A stretch of DNA of 22,094 nucleotides from Chloroflexi bacterium TSY (GCA_019217005.1 JAHBNG010000182.1:1-22094), one strand, 5' to 3'. Shown: positions 1 to 8,855, counted from the first letter of the stretch. Notes: generated from the letters alone by a model not told the origin. A program made the numbers and translations.

Positions 1-2748
1 GCGTGGATGCTTCAAGCCAATATCGTTTGCGTTGGAAAGGATAAGTTGGCAGGCCTACCCGGCGTGGCTGTTGATTACGGTGAAAGCCCGCCCAGTCAAT
101 GTCGATACCATTCGCATACAGAGTAGCCAAACTCTGCAACATTAGCATCCCATCAATTTGGTTCTTTCTGAGCGACGGCAGCCAGTCCCCTACATCGTTT
201 GGCAAACAATGCCGCCCTAGCGCCAATAAGGTCGGCTCAGGGCCCAGCTCAATGAATATCTCGCAGCCTAGTTCATGAAGCGTCTGCATGCCAGTCGAAA
301 ACCGGACCGTTTCTCGAACATGACGACACCAATAGGTCGCGGTCGTTACAAGCTCCTCGGGAACCAATTGTCCGGTTCTATTTGAAATCAGCTTGATGCC
401 TGGCGGCGAATAGACGATCTCGGCGGCCGTCTGCTCAAAGTCGGCCAACATTGGCTCCATCAGGGATGAGTGAAAGGCATGGGAGACCTTCAGAGAACGG
501 GGCTGAATGCCTTCGACAGCCAGTTGGTCTACGATCATCTGGATGGCATCTCGGGCTCCGGAAATGACGATATTCTGGGGACCGTTAATCGCCGCGATGG
601 AAACTGTCTCAACATGTGGAGAAATAGCGGTCCTTACCCGTTCTTCATCAGCAAAGACCACAGCCATCTGCCCGTCTTGAGGTAGCTGCTGCATCAGCCG
701 CCCCCGCTCGGCAATTAGTTTCAACCCATCCTCCAGACTAAATACGCCGGCTACGCAAGCGGCTACGACCTCGCCTACACTGTGGCCCAACACCACATCT
801 GGCTCGACTCCCCATGAGCGCCACAACTCAGACAGAGCATACTCCACGGCGAACAACGCCGGCTGGGCATAGGCCGTCTGGTCGATTGGAGATCGGAGAT
901 CGGGGTTTAGAAACTGTTCGTTATCCCTCGTGAACTGTTGAACGATACGCTCTGGGTACAGGATTTCGAGGAGCGGAATCTCTAAATACGATGTCAGGAT
1001 TTCGGCACAGCGGTCGAGTGCCAGGCGAAAGACCGGCTCCGTTTCGTAGAGCTGACGGCCCATGTTCACGTATTGAGAGCCCTGACCAGTGAACAGAAAT
1101 GCTATCTGCGGCTGATCCGAGTTCGAGCCTGCCTGCCTAACGACAACGCCCGTCGTTTCCTCTCCAGCGGTAAAAGCAGCTAGTTTTTTCCCCATCTCAG
1201 CCGATGAATCGGCAACCACCGCCAACCGGTGGGAAAAATGTGTGCGCCCTACACTTGCGGTGTAACAGATATCTTGTAACGGAGTCGATCGATGGATGGC
1301 CAGATACTGTTCATACCGGCTGGCCAGTTCTTTTAACGCGTCTTCATGCTTGGCCGAAAGCGTGAGCAGATGATTTGTACGCTCTTCCTCAGTATCTGCT
1401 GTTGGGAGGCTCGGCGACTCCTCCAAAACCACATGAGCATTCGTGCCACCCATGCCGAATGAGCTGACGCCAGCTCGACGAGTCATGCCCTGTGATGTCC
1501 ATTCTTGGGTTGTCGTATTCACGTAAAATGGGTTGTTGGCCAGGTCGAGTTGCGGATTGGGGGCGTCGAAGTTGAGGCTGGGCACGAGTTGACCATGTTG
1601 CAGCATCAGAACGGTCTTGATCAGGCTGGCAATCCCCGCCGCCTGTACTGTATGGCCGATATTGGTCTTGACCGATCCGATGGCAATCTGGCCCGGCGCA
1701 GTACCGGCAAACACCTCTTTCAAGGCAGACAATTCGATCAGGTCACCCAAAGCCGTTGCGGTACCGTGGGTCTCGATGTAGGTGACAGTTTCCGGCGCTA
1801 CGTCGGCGGCAGCCAGAGCCTGGGTGATGACATCCGCCTGACCATTCAAGCTGGGGGCGGTATACCCCACTTTTGCTTCCGCCCCATCGTTGTTGATGGC
1901 GGATCCTCTGATAATGGCTAGAACCGTGTCGCCATCGCTAAGGGCTTCTTCCAAGCGCTTCAATGCCACGATGCCCGCCCCAGATGAGAAGATGGTGCCG
2001 CCAGCTTTGGCATCGAACGCACGCGTATGGCCGTCAGGAGAAAAGATCATTCCCTCGGTATAGTGATAACCGGCCTTCTGCGGTACCCTGACCGAAACGC
2101 CACCGGCCAACGCCACGTCGCATTCACCGTTGAGTAAGCTTTCGCAGGCTAGATGGACGGTCACCAAGGAGGTGGAACAAGCGGTTTGGACGTTGAGACT
2201 CGGCCCTTTCAAGTTCAATTTGAAGGAGATGCGTGTGGCCAAATAATCTTTGTCCGTGCCAAACAGACGTTGGAGATTAGTCACTGCTGAACCGGCCTCT
2301 ATCCCCGCTAGATCGGGTGGTGGCTGGTTAAATAGTAGGTATTCGCTGATTCGTGAACCAACATAGACCCCAATCTCGCCCCCTCATACTGTTGGGATGT
2401 ATATCCGCTGCTCTCTAGCGCTTCCCACGCACATTCCAAGAGGATGCGATGCTGCGGATCCATCATTTCTGCTTCATGTGCACTGATGTTGAAGAAGTCG
2501 GCGTCAAATTCTGCAATAGGCTCTGCCAAGACAGCTCCCGCCTTCACGTAGTTAGGGTCGTGGAGCGACATCGGATCAATACCCGATCTCTCTAGCTCAT
2601 CATCAGAAAAACATGAGATGGATTCAGTTCCATTAGACAGATTTCGCCAAAATTCCTTAATGTTTCTGGCCCCAGGAAAACGACAAGCCATCCCAATAAT
2701 GGCGATACCATCGCCAGCGCTAGACACGTTTGATCTAGGGTCACTCAT
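1..2748 (-). CDS. Type I polyketide synthase, KS-AT part, frameshifted and cut by the window edge
   Basis: Modular PKS that condenses an extender unit onto the chain from the upstream NRPS module. The start at 2748 overlaps the NRPS stop (ATGA), which implies translational coupling. The KS opens with the usual 'IAIIGMACRFPGA' and 'DPQHRILLECAWEALE'. After a frameshift near 2371-2376 it continues with the active-site Cys in TACSTS (Cys codon 2177-2179), then HGTAT and KTNIGH carrying the two catalytic His. The KS-AT linker follows, then an AT with 'FTGQGSQY', GHSVGE (Ser codon 779-781) and HAFH (about 470-481), a motif typical of malonyl-CoA-specific ATs. The post-AT linker 'GLPTYPFQRKRYW' reaches the left edge, so later domains are out of view. 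I translated 2370 down to 1 without meeting a stop. As read, the frame stops at 2308 after 146 codons, so the protein is intact only if one base is missing from the sequence. Confidence 0.93.
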
Positions 2749-4802
2749 ACTGCACTCCTCCGCTTTTGAGCAATGTGACGCTGTTGTCTTTGTCGCCGTT
2801 TCGCTTTACGTTTGTCTGCTCGACTGATACTTCGCTCTCTCTGCTCAGACGTCTGGTCATCTGATACCTGGCTAAGATATTTCGCCAGGGAACTGATGGT
2901 TGAATGATTCAACAGGTCGATCATATGAATCTCTTTGCTCAATAGTTCGGTTAGCTTGCTCTGAATTTGGGCCAGGTGTAAGGAATGGAGTCCCAAATCT
3001 AAGAAGTAATCATGAACGCCGACTTGCTGTACCTGAAGTAACTCCTCCAGTATCTTACAAATAAGTTGCTCCGTACTGTTTCTTGGAGGCGTATAGGTCG
3101 TGCTGTCCCCCACAGATAATGGCGGCGGTAAGGCCAGGCGATCAATCTTGCCGTTCGGCGTGAGCGGCATCGTTTCAATTCTCACAAGCACCGTTGGAAT
3201 CATATGAGCAGGTAATTTCTCTTGTAGAAAGGCTCGCAACCCGGCAGGAAGAAGGGTATTATGCGCTACATAGTAGGCTATCAAGCGTTTCCGACTCTCT
3301 GTACTGGAGTTCGTGGCACTAGATATTTTCAACTTGTGCTCATGCGGCTCTTCTGCGTCCGTAGTGACGGTACATTGGGTCACCGCTTCGTGGGATAGGA
3401 TAGCCCCCTCAATTTCGCCAGGTTCAATGCGCATCCCACGCAGCTTAACCTGATGATCACGTCGCCCCATCAACTCCAGATTTCCATTAGAGAGAAGGCG
3501 AGCGATATCGCCAGTACGATAAAAACGGGCGTGTACTTTCTCCTCTATTCCGCTACCGTCAGAATCTGGCAGAGGTGTTACATTGATCGAGGCGCGATCA
3601 CTGAAGGGATTACGAATAAACTTCTCAGCCGTTAACTGAGGGTGGTTCAAATAGCCTCTCGCTATACTAGGATTCGAAATGTATAGATCACCCGGAACCC
3701 CGGCAGGTACAGGTTGCATTGCGTCGTCTAAAATATAGAGTTTTGTATTGGCAGTTGGGCGTCCGACGGGGACAACGTTTATCTGCTGCTCCTCGGCATT
3801 GTCTGACATCGAGGATGTCGGTATCGGATAGGCAGCGACCAGACCTGTCGTCTCGGTTTGGCCAAAGATGTTGGTAAGCTGGGCATTGTGTCTGAAGTCC
3901 ACAGTCCATTTTCGGGGAATATCAGACAGGAGCGGTTCTCCAACACAGACAATATGTTGCAACTGGTTATCGAGCAATTCTGCCCTCTCTGCGGGGGCTA
4001 ATTCATCCAAGGCTTGGTTACAGCTTCGCCAGAAGGAAGGCACAAAGTCCATTCGGGTTACGCCCTTCTGTTTAATCAACTCAAACAAGCAAAGAGGCTC
4101 GACCAATTGGGTAGAAGAGGCCATTACCAGGGTAGTGCCATGACAGAGCGGAACCATCAACTGTCGAATGGACAAAGCATAGGTAATTGAGCCTGAATGA
4201 AGATAAACATCGTGCTTGCTAATGCCTAGTGTCAAACGTACTGCCTGGACAAAGTGAAACAGATTCGCGTGGGTGAGCATGACGCCCTTTGGCACGCCTG
4301 TCGAGCCAGAAGTGTACATGACGACGGCCAAGTTATCAGCCACCGTCATCGTTGTCAGGTTGTGCATACCCAACTCGGCAATGAGAGGCCAATCGGTGTC
4401 GATACAGACCATTCTTACGGCAGGCGCTACTGTTTCCTCTATAGCTAGAAGATTTTCCTTAAGTGATTCTTCTGTCAGCAAGACATTGCATTGCGTATCC
4501 TGCAGCATAAATGCAAGTCTATCTTTCGGATAGTGAGGGTCCATCGGGACATAAGCTGCACCTGCCTTGAGAATGCCCATTATGCCGATAATCATTTGTG
4601 CAGAGCGTCCTAGCATGAGGCCGACTAAGTCTTCTGGCCCAACACCCAGAGCGCGCAGATAATTGGCTAGTTGATTAGAAAGTTGATTTAACTCTTGGTA
4701 TGTCAACTGTTCATCTTCAAAGATGATGGCATTTGCATCAGGTGTCTGCTCAGTTTGAGTCTCAAAAAGTTGATGAATGCACAATATCTTTGGATTGTCC
4801 AT
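2745..4802 (-). CDS. NRPS adenylation-carrier protein (A-T) module
   Basis: Activates a carboxylic acid as its AMP ester and loads it on its own carrier domain for the PKS encoded next. I place the start at 4802 (MDNPKILC), 685 residues, because AAGGA lies 7 bases upstream. The longer frame to 4889 reads through a remnant of another gene. Motifs in order: A3 'YTSGSTGVPKG' (about 163-173), A5 'NIFGQTETTG' (about 311-320), A7/A8 'YRTGDIARL' and 'KLRGMRIEPGEIEG' (428-466), A10 'LTPNGKIDRLAL' with the catalytic Lys (547-558). The carrier motif is 'DLGLHSLHLAQ' with phosphopantetheine Ser near 607. There is no condensation domain, as expected for a starter module. The A4 region reads 'SGSITYALSIRQ', where amino-acid-activating domains have F-D-x-S. 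The Asp that binds the alpha-amino group appears to be absent, so the substrate may not be an ordinary alpha-amino acid. The last 30 residues are very basic and may dock onto the PKS. Confidence 0.93.
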   Translation of the reverse strand: MDNPKILCIHQLFETQTEQTPDANAIIFEDEQLTYQELNQLSNQLANYLRALGVGPEDLVGLMLGRSAQMIIGIMGILKAGAAYVPMDPHYPKDRLAFMLQDTQCNVLLTEESLKENLLAIEETVAPAVRMVCIDTDWPLIAELGMHNLTTMTVADNLAVVMYTSGSTGVPKGVMLTHANLFHFVQAVRLTLGISKHDVYLHSGSITYALSIRQLMVPLCHGTTLVMASSTQLVEPLCLFELIKQKGVTRMDFVPSFWRSCNQALDELAPAERAELLDNQLQHIVCVGEPLLSDIPRKWTVDFRHNAQLTNIFGQTETTGLVAAYPIPTSSMSDNAEEQQINVVPVGRPTANTKLYILDDAMQPVPAGVPGDLYISNPSIARGYLNHPQLTAEKFIRNPFSDRASINVTPLPDSDGSGIEEKVHARFYRTGDIARLLSNGNLELMGRRDHQVKLRGMRIEPGEIEGAILSHEAVTQCTVTTDAEEPHEHKLKISSATNSSTESRKRLIAYYVAHNTLLPAGLRAFLQEKLPAHMIPTVLVRIETMPLTPNGKIDRLALPPPLSVGDSTTYTPPRNSTEQLICKILEELLQVQQVGVHDYFLDLGLHSLHLAQIQSKLTELLSKEIHMIDLLNHSTISSLAKYLSQVSDDQTSEQRERSISRADKRKAKRRQRQQRHIAQKRRSAV

Positions 4803-4809
4803 TTGAGTT

Positions 4810-4814
4810 TCCTT
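4810..4814 (-). promoter_or_regulatory. Ribosome binding site fixing the NRPS start
   Basis: Minus-strand AAGGA, 7 bases before the ATG at 4802. It overlaps the stop codon of the oxidoreductase remnant (4814-4816). This suggests that the NRPS was once translated as the second gene of a coupled pair. Confidence 0.7.
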
Positions 4815-5029
4815 CAGTTCAACCGCGGGTTGGTCCAATCGCCAGATGGGTAAAGGTGGCCAAGTGCGAACAAGCGGTGATAGCGACAAACCCCCGTCAG
4901 CATGGGGTGATCCTGATTGTTGTAACAGTGCATGCCGTTGCTGCCGATGGTCTGCAAGCTCTCAAAGCCTTCGAGATAGTTGCGGATGACCTCCAGATGC
5001 TGGCGATACTCGCCGTTGTAAAATGTCTA
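4814..5029 (-). pseudogene. C-terminal remnant of an FAD-dependent oxidoreductase
   Basis: A minus-strand frame closes at TGA 4814-4816 and is open back to a TAG at about 5029. It reads 'YRQHLEVIRNYLEGF', 'LQTIGSNGMHCYNNQDH' and 'PMLTG'. This is the signature of the C-terminal end of FAD-dependent oxidoreductases of the amine oxidase / UDP-galactopyranose-mutase-like group (usual form: E-x-L-x-T-I-G-R-N-G-x-H-x-Y-N-N-Q-D-H-S-M-L-T-G). The FAD-binding N-terminus is missing, and the residues after MLTG no longer resemble the family. It is therefore a tail left after a deletion. It has no start codon or RBS of its own. Its stop touches the NRPS ribosome binding site, so the intact gene probably stood directly upstream of the NRPS in one operon. 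Confidence 0.65.
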
Positions 5030-5071
5030 TTGCAAGAGTATAAGACGACAGCGATGGAACTTGGTTGGCAT

Positions 5072-5191
5072 GCAAAATGGGGTCTACGCGAGAAAGCGGG
5101 AGAACAGGTTGAAACCATGTTCTGGGTAAGGCCGCTTCGGCGCCTTCAGTCGCTTCCTTTGATACACTTTGTCGCGTAGACCCGCAAAATG
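5072..5191. mobile_element. 104-bp miniature inverted-repeat element with 8-bp target duplication
   Basis: The inverted termini GGGTCTACGCGAGAAAG (5080-5096) and its near-perfect complement (5167-5183, 16 of 17 paired) bound a 104-bp segment. The direct repeat GCAAAATG flanks it exactly on both sides (5072-5079 and 5184-5191). Terminal repeats plus an abutting 8-bp duplication are the hallmark of a transposed element. It is too short to encode a transposase, so it is a non-autonomous (MITE-like) copy. An 8-bp duplication with GG-starting ends would suit the ISL3 family, but this is a guess. I see no related full-length element in the window. It lies between the oxidoreductase remnant and the gene-free stretch to its right. 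Confidence 0.8.
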
Positions 5192-5800
5192 TTGCGTTTG
5201 CAAAATTTCGTCTGATGAGCGAAATGTTATGTTCAGGTAGTTGTCAACCTTATCTTTGTTTATAGGATTTATAAGATTTGTCTATAGTGCCTTTGTGCTA
5301 TTGATATATCAGCCTTCTCTACTGCGGTTTTAACGACGCATGATTTTTTCCGTGGCTCTAGCAAATGAAGCCAACGTTTTATACAGAGCGAAATTTAAAT
5401 GGATATATCGCCATGCATTTTATTCGCAGTAGGCCAATTCGAATCTTGTTGCTTCAACAACGTCAACAGGCACGATAGTAGGTTAAAGATACAGCGAAGC
5501 GATGTAAAACGGGGTGACTACCATGATGAAGAAAAGTTACCAGGCTATTTGCCTTGGGGATAACAAATAATGTCCAGTATTCCCAGATACAACTCTGTGT
5601 AATAGATGGCTTGATTCATACACTGTACTTCCATTTTCGAGATTAGTATAGCAAAATTTCCAAGCCGACAGTCTTTCAAATTTCTGACAAAGCATTGCTG
5701 ATTTGTGGTTCTAGTAGGATCGTTATGCGCGGTGGATTGTCGTTCTGTTTCTAAGCGTGTGGCAAATTGACATTTGCCTATCCCCTTCCCATTCTCGCTC
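5192..5800. other. Gene-free stretch
   Basis: I see no supported coding sequence, tRNA or large repeat here. The base composition is AT-rich and stops occur in all frames. A small palindrome (ATTTCG / CGAAAT, around 5205-5226) sits just beyond the miniature element. Promoters for the oxidoreductase/NRPS/PKS operon could lie here, but I cannot single one out. Confidence 0.5.
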
Positions 5801-5801
5801 T

Positions 5802-6070
5802 TCAGAGCATATAGCGTGCAGGTTTAAAGAACCTTGTTTCGACCTTCCCCTTCCGATCCATCGACGTAAATACCGGTACGACAATCGCCCCTGAATTGAG
5901 TCCTAGCTCAGCAAACTCTGTTTTGAATTCGTAGCTGCGTTTATGCAGCGAAAGGGAATTCCTTTCCCACCGAACTTCCAAAAAGGCTATAGAATAGCTG
6001 TTTTTGCACTGCTTGTTGCACCAATGAACCACATGGCAGCGAGCCAGCTCACCTGCGGAAATATCATCAA
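5802..6070 (-). pseudogene. Remnant beginning like the GT39-type membrane gene
   Basis: Downstream of the GT2 gene, the minus strand at about 6060-6010 reads 'MIFPQVSWLAAMWFIGATSS' and then stops. The same position behind the paralogous GT2 copy (21055-20990) reads 'MMLCRRVFAMWFTGATNS' and continues into a membrane glycosyltransferase. The nucleotide match covers the intergenic part and about the first 20 codons and then ends. In another frame, 76 codons run from 6032 to 5802 ending 'KVETRFFKPARYML'. The second half looks protein-like ('AELGLNSGAIVVPVFTSMD') but I do not recognise it. Probably the gene's start was joined to an unrelated or distal piece by a deletion. Expression as a real protein is doubtful. 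Confidence 0.45.
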
Positions 6071-6090
6071 GACCAGATTTTGTACCTGGG

Positions 6091-7014
6091 TTATTTTACG
6101 GTTTTCCATCTATTAATGCTTGCTATTTGCGTTTTTTTCTGCACTTCCCAAAAGAAACCTAATGTATTCGCCACCTGCGCAACAAAAAGCAAGTCTACAA
6201 GCAGCCAGGTCTGCCACTTCAGATCCTGGGTCAATGGATAGCACAATAAGTTGAGATAAAACGAAAATGGTTCTGGCGTTCCTCGCTGGTCTTCGTCTCG
6301 CATCCGATGAAAGTGAAACGCACCCCGTCCATAGTTGAAATGCTGCCGCCAGAAATGGCTCAGATTCATCTGATGGGTATGATAGACGATCAATTCCGGC
6401 GCATAGAACATTCCTCGACCTGCGGTCAGCCACCGGTGGCAAAGTTCACGGTCTTCGCCCGCGGCAAGAGGAAAGCTTGTGTCAAACCCTCCCAAATTCT
6501 CAAAATCGCCAGCTGGCAGAGCAAGATTGTTCGAGGCAAAGAAGCAAGATTGCTCGGGAATCTTGTTGTAATATTGATAGAAATAGTCCACCAAAAGCTG
6601 GCTGGTTATTGCATATAGATTGTTCGTTAGGGTGTTGATCGTCCGACCACCAATCATGCTATAGGGGGCCTCCCTAAATCGAGTTTCCAGCTTTGTCAGA
6701 TAGTCCGGTGCAAGAGTACAGTCATCATCTGTGAAAACAAGATACTGTCCTGTGGCGTTGGCCGCTCCGGTGTTGCGAGCAGAGGCTGGTCCACCATTTT
6801 TTTGTCGAACTTTGGTCACATTCATCTGGTATTGGGGTTCTTCCACTATCGGCTGGGTGAATAGATCATCGCCATCGTGGACGACAATCACCTCAAAACA
6901 ATCGCGTGGATAGTTTAGGCTGGCGAGAGATTGAAGACAGTTATTCAGTTGTCGAGGGCGATTATATGTGGAAACGATGATAGAAAAAGATGGTTGAATA
7001 GAATGCATCTGCAT
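6091..7014 (-). CDS. GT2-family glycosyltransferase with C-terminal membrane segment (copy A)
   Basis: Transfers a sugar from a nucleotide sugar to a growing surface glycan at the cytoplasmic face of the membrane. It has 307 residues. GT-A fold marks: 'FSIIVSTYNRP' (10-20), 'EVIVVHDG' (41-48), 'GPASARNTGA' (75-84), DxD-type 'FTDDDC' (94-99, binds metal and sugar nucleotide) and 'AGEDRELCHRW' with the catalytic-loop ED near 187-188. 'FWRQHFNYGRGA' is typical of one bacterial GT2 subgroup. The C-terminus is hydrophobic ('LLVDLLFVAQVANTLGFFW'). The start at 7014 has no clear RBS. It lies 26 bases after the preceding GT2 gene, so the two are probably co-transcribed. It is closely related to the broken copy at 21099-22031. 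Acceptor and sugar are unknown. Confidence 0.92.
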   Translation of the reverse strand: MQMHSIQPSFSIIVSTYNRPRQLNNCLQSLASLNYPRDCFEVIVVHDGDDLFTQPIVEEPQYQMNVTKVRQKNGGPASARNTGAANATGQYLVFTDDDCTLAPDYLTKLETRFREAPYSMIGGRTINTLTNNLYAITSQLLVDYFYQYYNKIPEQSCFFASNNLALPAGDFENLGGFDTSFPLAAGEDRELCHRWLTAGRGMFYAPELIVYHTHQMNLSHFWRQHFNYGRGAFHFHRMRDEDQRGTPEPFSFYLNLLCYPLTQDLKWQTWLLVDLLFVAQVANTLGFFWEVQKKTQIASINRWKTVK

Positions 7015-7040
7015 AGACGATAAGACAAAAAACCATAAAT

Positions 7041-7952
7041 TTAGTCTGACGGTTCAGAAGTCGCCGACACCGTTGCCGCCAGATAGCCGAGAAACTCTCC
7101 AAAAGACCAGCAGATGATACCCAGGAAAACCAGTGGCAGAGAACGCAGATACTGGGCATGATAGATGTTTGACTTTCGTACATCCTGGGTTCGCCGGTAT
7201 AGAAACAGAAATGGAAGAAGGGGCGAGCCGAGGAGATAGAGCAAAAGCTGCCTGAAAGGCACTGCTTTCTTCGCAATGCGAATTTGGGCGAAGGTCTTGC
7301 CATGCTTGACTTTGTGCCGTAAAAAAAGACTAAGTTGCTCAACATTGATATGGGCCACTCTGATTGACAGCACAAATAGGGCGGTATGCCCGGCGGCAGC
7401 TAGCACCCAGTTAAACGCGGTATCCTCGCATAGGCCATCTTCTAGGAAAGGCCCATATTGCTCAAAGGCCCATCTTTTTACCGACATGCAGCCAGTCGGA
7501 ATGTCTATCCGTTCACATTCATCCTTTTGGGGCATCCACTGACTAAAACTGCTGAAGTAATATGCCCATCCCACATAGCTGTGGGGATTCCCATTGGTGA
7601 GCGCACCACCCACAACAGGGTGGTTTGTCCTGGCGTGAGCACTAATGATTTGCGCTACGCCATTTTCTTCAACCATACAGTCTACATCAATAAAGATTAG
7701 AAGATCTGCACAGGATTGCGCAGCACCAAAATTTCGTGCGCCTCCCGCATGCTTACGCTCCGCAAAGTGGTGGAACTGGACCGTGGGAAATTCTTGGCTG
7801 ACAATCGTTGGCGTATCGTCTGTAGAGCTGTCAACAACGATGATTTCAAATTCGCGTCGATTCGACTGCCTTTCCAAAGCAGAAAGGCACTGCCGGATAG
7901 TGCTGCTGGCGTTGTATGATGGAATGATAACGGATGCTTGAACTGTCGTCAT
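7041..7952 (-). CDS. GT2-family glycosyltransferase, membrane-anchored
   Basis: 303 residues, different from its downstream neighbour. It begins 'ASVIIPSYNASSTIRQCLSA', then 'FEIIVVDSSTDDT' (35-47), 'HAGGARNFGAA' (68-78), DxD 'FIDVDC' (87-92), and 'GLCEDTAFNWVL', where the ED pair is the likely general base. The C-terminal third has two hydrophobic stretches ('LLLYLLGSPLLPFLFLY' and 'LPLVFLGIICWSFGEFLGYL') that should anchor it in the membrane. It is followed after 26 bases by the next GT2 gene and preceded by a sulfotransferase gene 76 bases away, all in the same direction. I infer a step in synthesis of the sulfated glycan. The donor sugar cannot be read from the sequence. Confidence 0.92.
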   Translation of the reverse strand: MTTVQASVIIPSYNASSTIRQCLSALERQSNRREFEIIVVDSSTDDTPTIVSQEFPTVQFHHFAERKHAGGARNFGAAQSCADLLIFIDVDCMVEENGVAQIISAHARTNHPVVGGALTNGNPHSYVGWAYYFSSFSQWMPQKDECERIDIPTGCMSVKRWAFEQYGPFLEDGLCEDTAFNWVLAAAGHTALFVLSIRVAHINVEQLSLFLRHKVKHGKTFAQIRIAKKAVPFRQLLLYLLGSPLLPFLFLYRRTQDVRKSNIYHAQYLRSLPLVFLGIICWSFGEFLGYLAATVSATSEPSD

Positions 7953-8028
7953 GACGATCGATCACGATACAACACTTTGACGAGGATAGTGTTTCCTCGC
8001 CATAGGCCATTAGAAGTGGTCGACTGCT

Positions 8029-8715
8029 TCAAAATCTGTAGCCAAATAACTGAATGTCCTTCTGATAAATTTGACCGACCTTTTCCACTAAGTGGGTGTC
8101 GTAAAATTCTTGGTAAGGCCGTTTGTCGGGATTGACATTCTCGGGCACCAAATCTCTTGACTTTATACCTAAATGATGGAAGATTTTATGCGCATCATCA
8201 TCAAAGGTTTCCATGCGACCCAAATAGTCGATTTCATTCAGATCGATCAAAGCTGATTGCAATCGAATGTGAATATCGCGGCAGGTCTCTACCTCAAAAT
8301 CAGCAACGTAGTCAACAAAGTTCCTAAAATCCTTCATTTGTTCAAGTTCAGCTTCACTAAAATCATCTCTTGGATACCTGAACACCCTAAATTGCCAGTA
8401 AGAAACAAGGCGATCCCAAGGATTGCGGACGAAGGCAAATTTGAAATAATCACGATATAAGTTTGATGGGTAGCGCATCGAATACGCATATTCAGCATCA
8501 AGGGTAATTTTGTTTCTCTTAAAGTCCAGACGATAGATCGTTTGTGTCCCGACTTTGGCCACCCGAAACCAGATAAATTTTTTGTCGTGACTGATCGATA
8601 GGTTATAGCGCCCAGCCGAGGGCAGAAATGGAATCCGGTGTATGGCATGATAGACGCCTTGCATCATCCAGCTTCTTCTGTCTAGCTTGTATATGCTAGT
8701 CGAACGTGTTCTCAT
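8029..8715 (-). CDS. Sulfotransferase (carbohydrate sulfotransferase type, PF03567-like)
   Basis: Transfers sulfate from PAPS to a sugar hydroxyl or similar acceptor. It has 228 residues. The PAPS 5'-phosphosulfate loop is 'FRVAKVGTQTI' (50-60) and the 3'-phosphate site is 'FAFVRNPWDRLVSYW' (93-107), with the expected Arg and Ser. The C-terminal 'YQKDIQLFGYRF' is the usual end of the family, so it looks complete. The start is supported by AGGA 9 bases upstream of ATG 8715. A miniature inverted-repeat element (8732-8838) begins 17 bases upstream of the start, so any promoter for this gene alone lies in or beyond that element. The neighbours are GT2 genes on both sides, which points to a glycan as acceptor. 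Confidence 0.92.
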   Translation of the reverse strand: MRTRSTSIYKLDRRSWMMQGVYHAIHRIPFLPSAGRYNLSISHDKKFIWFRVAKVGTQTIYRLDFKRNKITLDAEYAYSMRYPSNLYRDYFKFAFVRNPWDRLVSYWQFRVFRYPRDDFSEAELEQMKDFRNFVDYVADFEVETCRDIHIRLQSALIDLNEIDYLGRMETFDDDAHKIFHHLGIKSRDLVPENVNPDKRPYQEFYDTHLVEKVGQIYQKDIQLFGYRF

Positions 8716-8731
8716 GTCAGTATGTCCTGTT

Positions 8732-8838
8732 AGGCCGTTCTACAAAATTAATTACCCGTGGTGCTGCGTGATTCATGGTGCGTGTACTAGTCGAGATAAT
8801 TGTTCTAGTATTGGGTAATTATTTCTGTGGATTAGCCT
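8732..8838. mobile_element. Miniature inverted-repeat element, family 1, copy 1
   Basis: 107 bp with 26-bp inverted termini pairing at about 20 of 26 positions. They start AGGC and end in TAATTACCC on the inside (8732-8757 and 8813-8838). The left arm matches the left arm of the copy at 14891-14916 at 22 of 26 positions. The outer half of the termini (AGGCC..TCC + A-run + TAA) also matches the ends of the large insertion element at 15758 and 18418, so this is probably a non-autonomous relative mobilised by that transposase. It fills most of the gap between a GT2 gene and a sulfotransferase gene. I cannot delimit a target duplication with certainty. Confidence 0.72.
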
Positions 8839-8855
8839 TAAGGTATAAAGAAAAT

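Noticed and set aside
1505..1921. 138-codon plus-strand open frame
   Set aside because: It lies wholly inside the PKS KS region read on the other strand, has no family resemblance and mirrors conserved KS codons.
2365..2380. Programmed ribosomal frameshift in the KS
   Set aside because: There is no slippery heptamer or downstream stem-loop that I can see, and PKS genes are not known to use it. A lost base explains it.
4803..4889. Upstream NRPS start giving 714 residues
   Set aside because: The extra 29 residues are an alternative frame of the oxidoreductase remnant, and the RBS fits the ATG at 4802.
4733..5179. 148-codon plus-strand open frame
   Set aside because: It overlaps the NRPS start, the oxidoreductase remnant and a miniature element, each supported on its own. 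It is a chance frame.
5239..5270. Plus-strand promoter-like TTGTCA ... TAGGAT with 16-base spacing
   Set aside because: No plus-strand gene follows, and such matches are common in AT-rich DNA.
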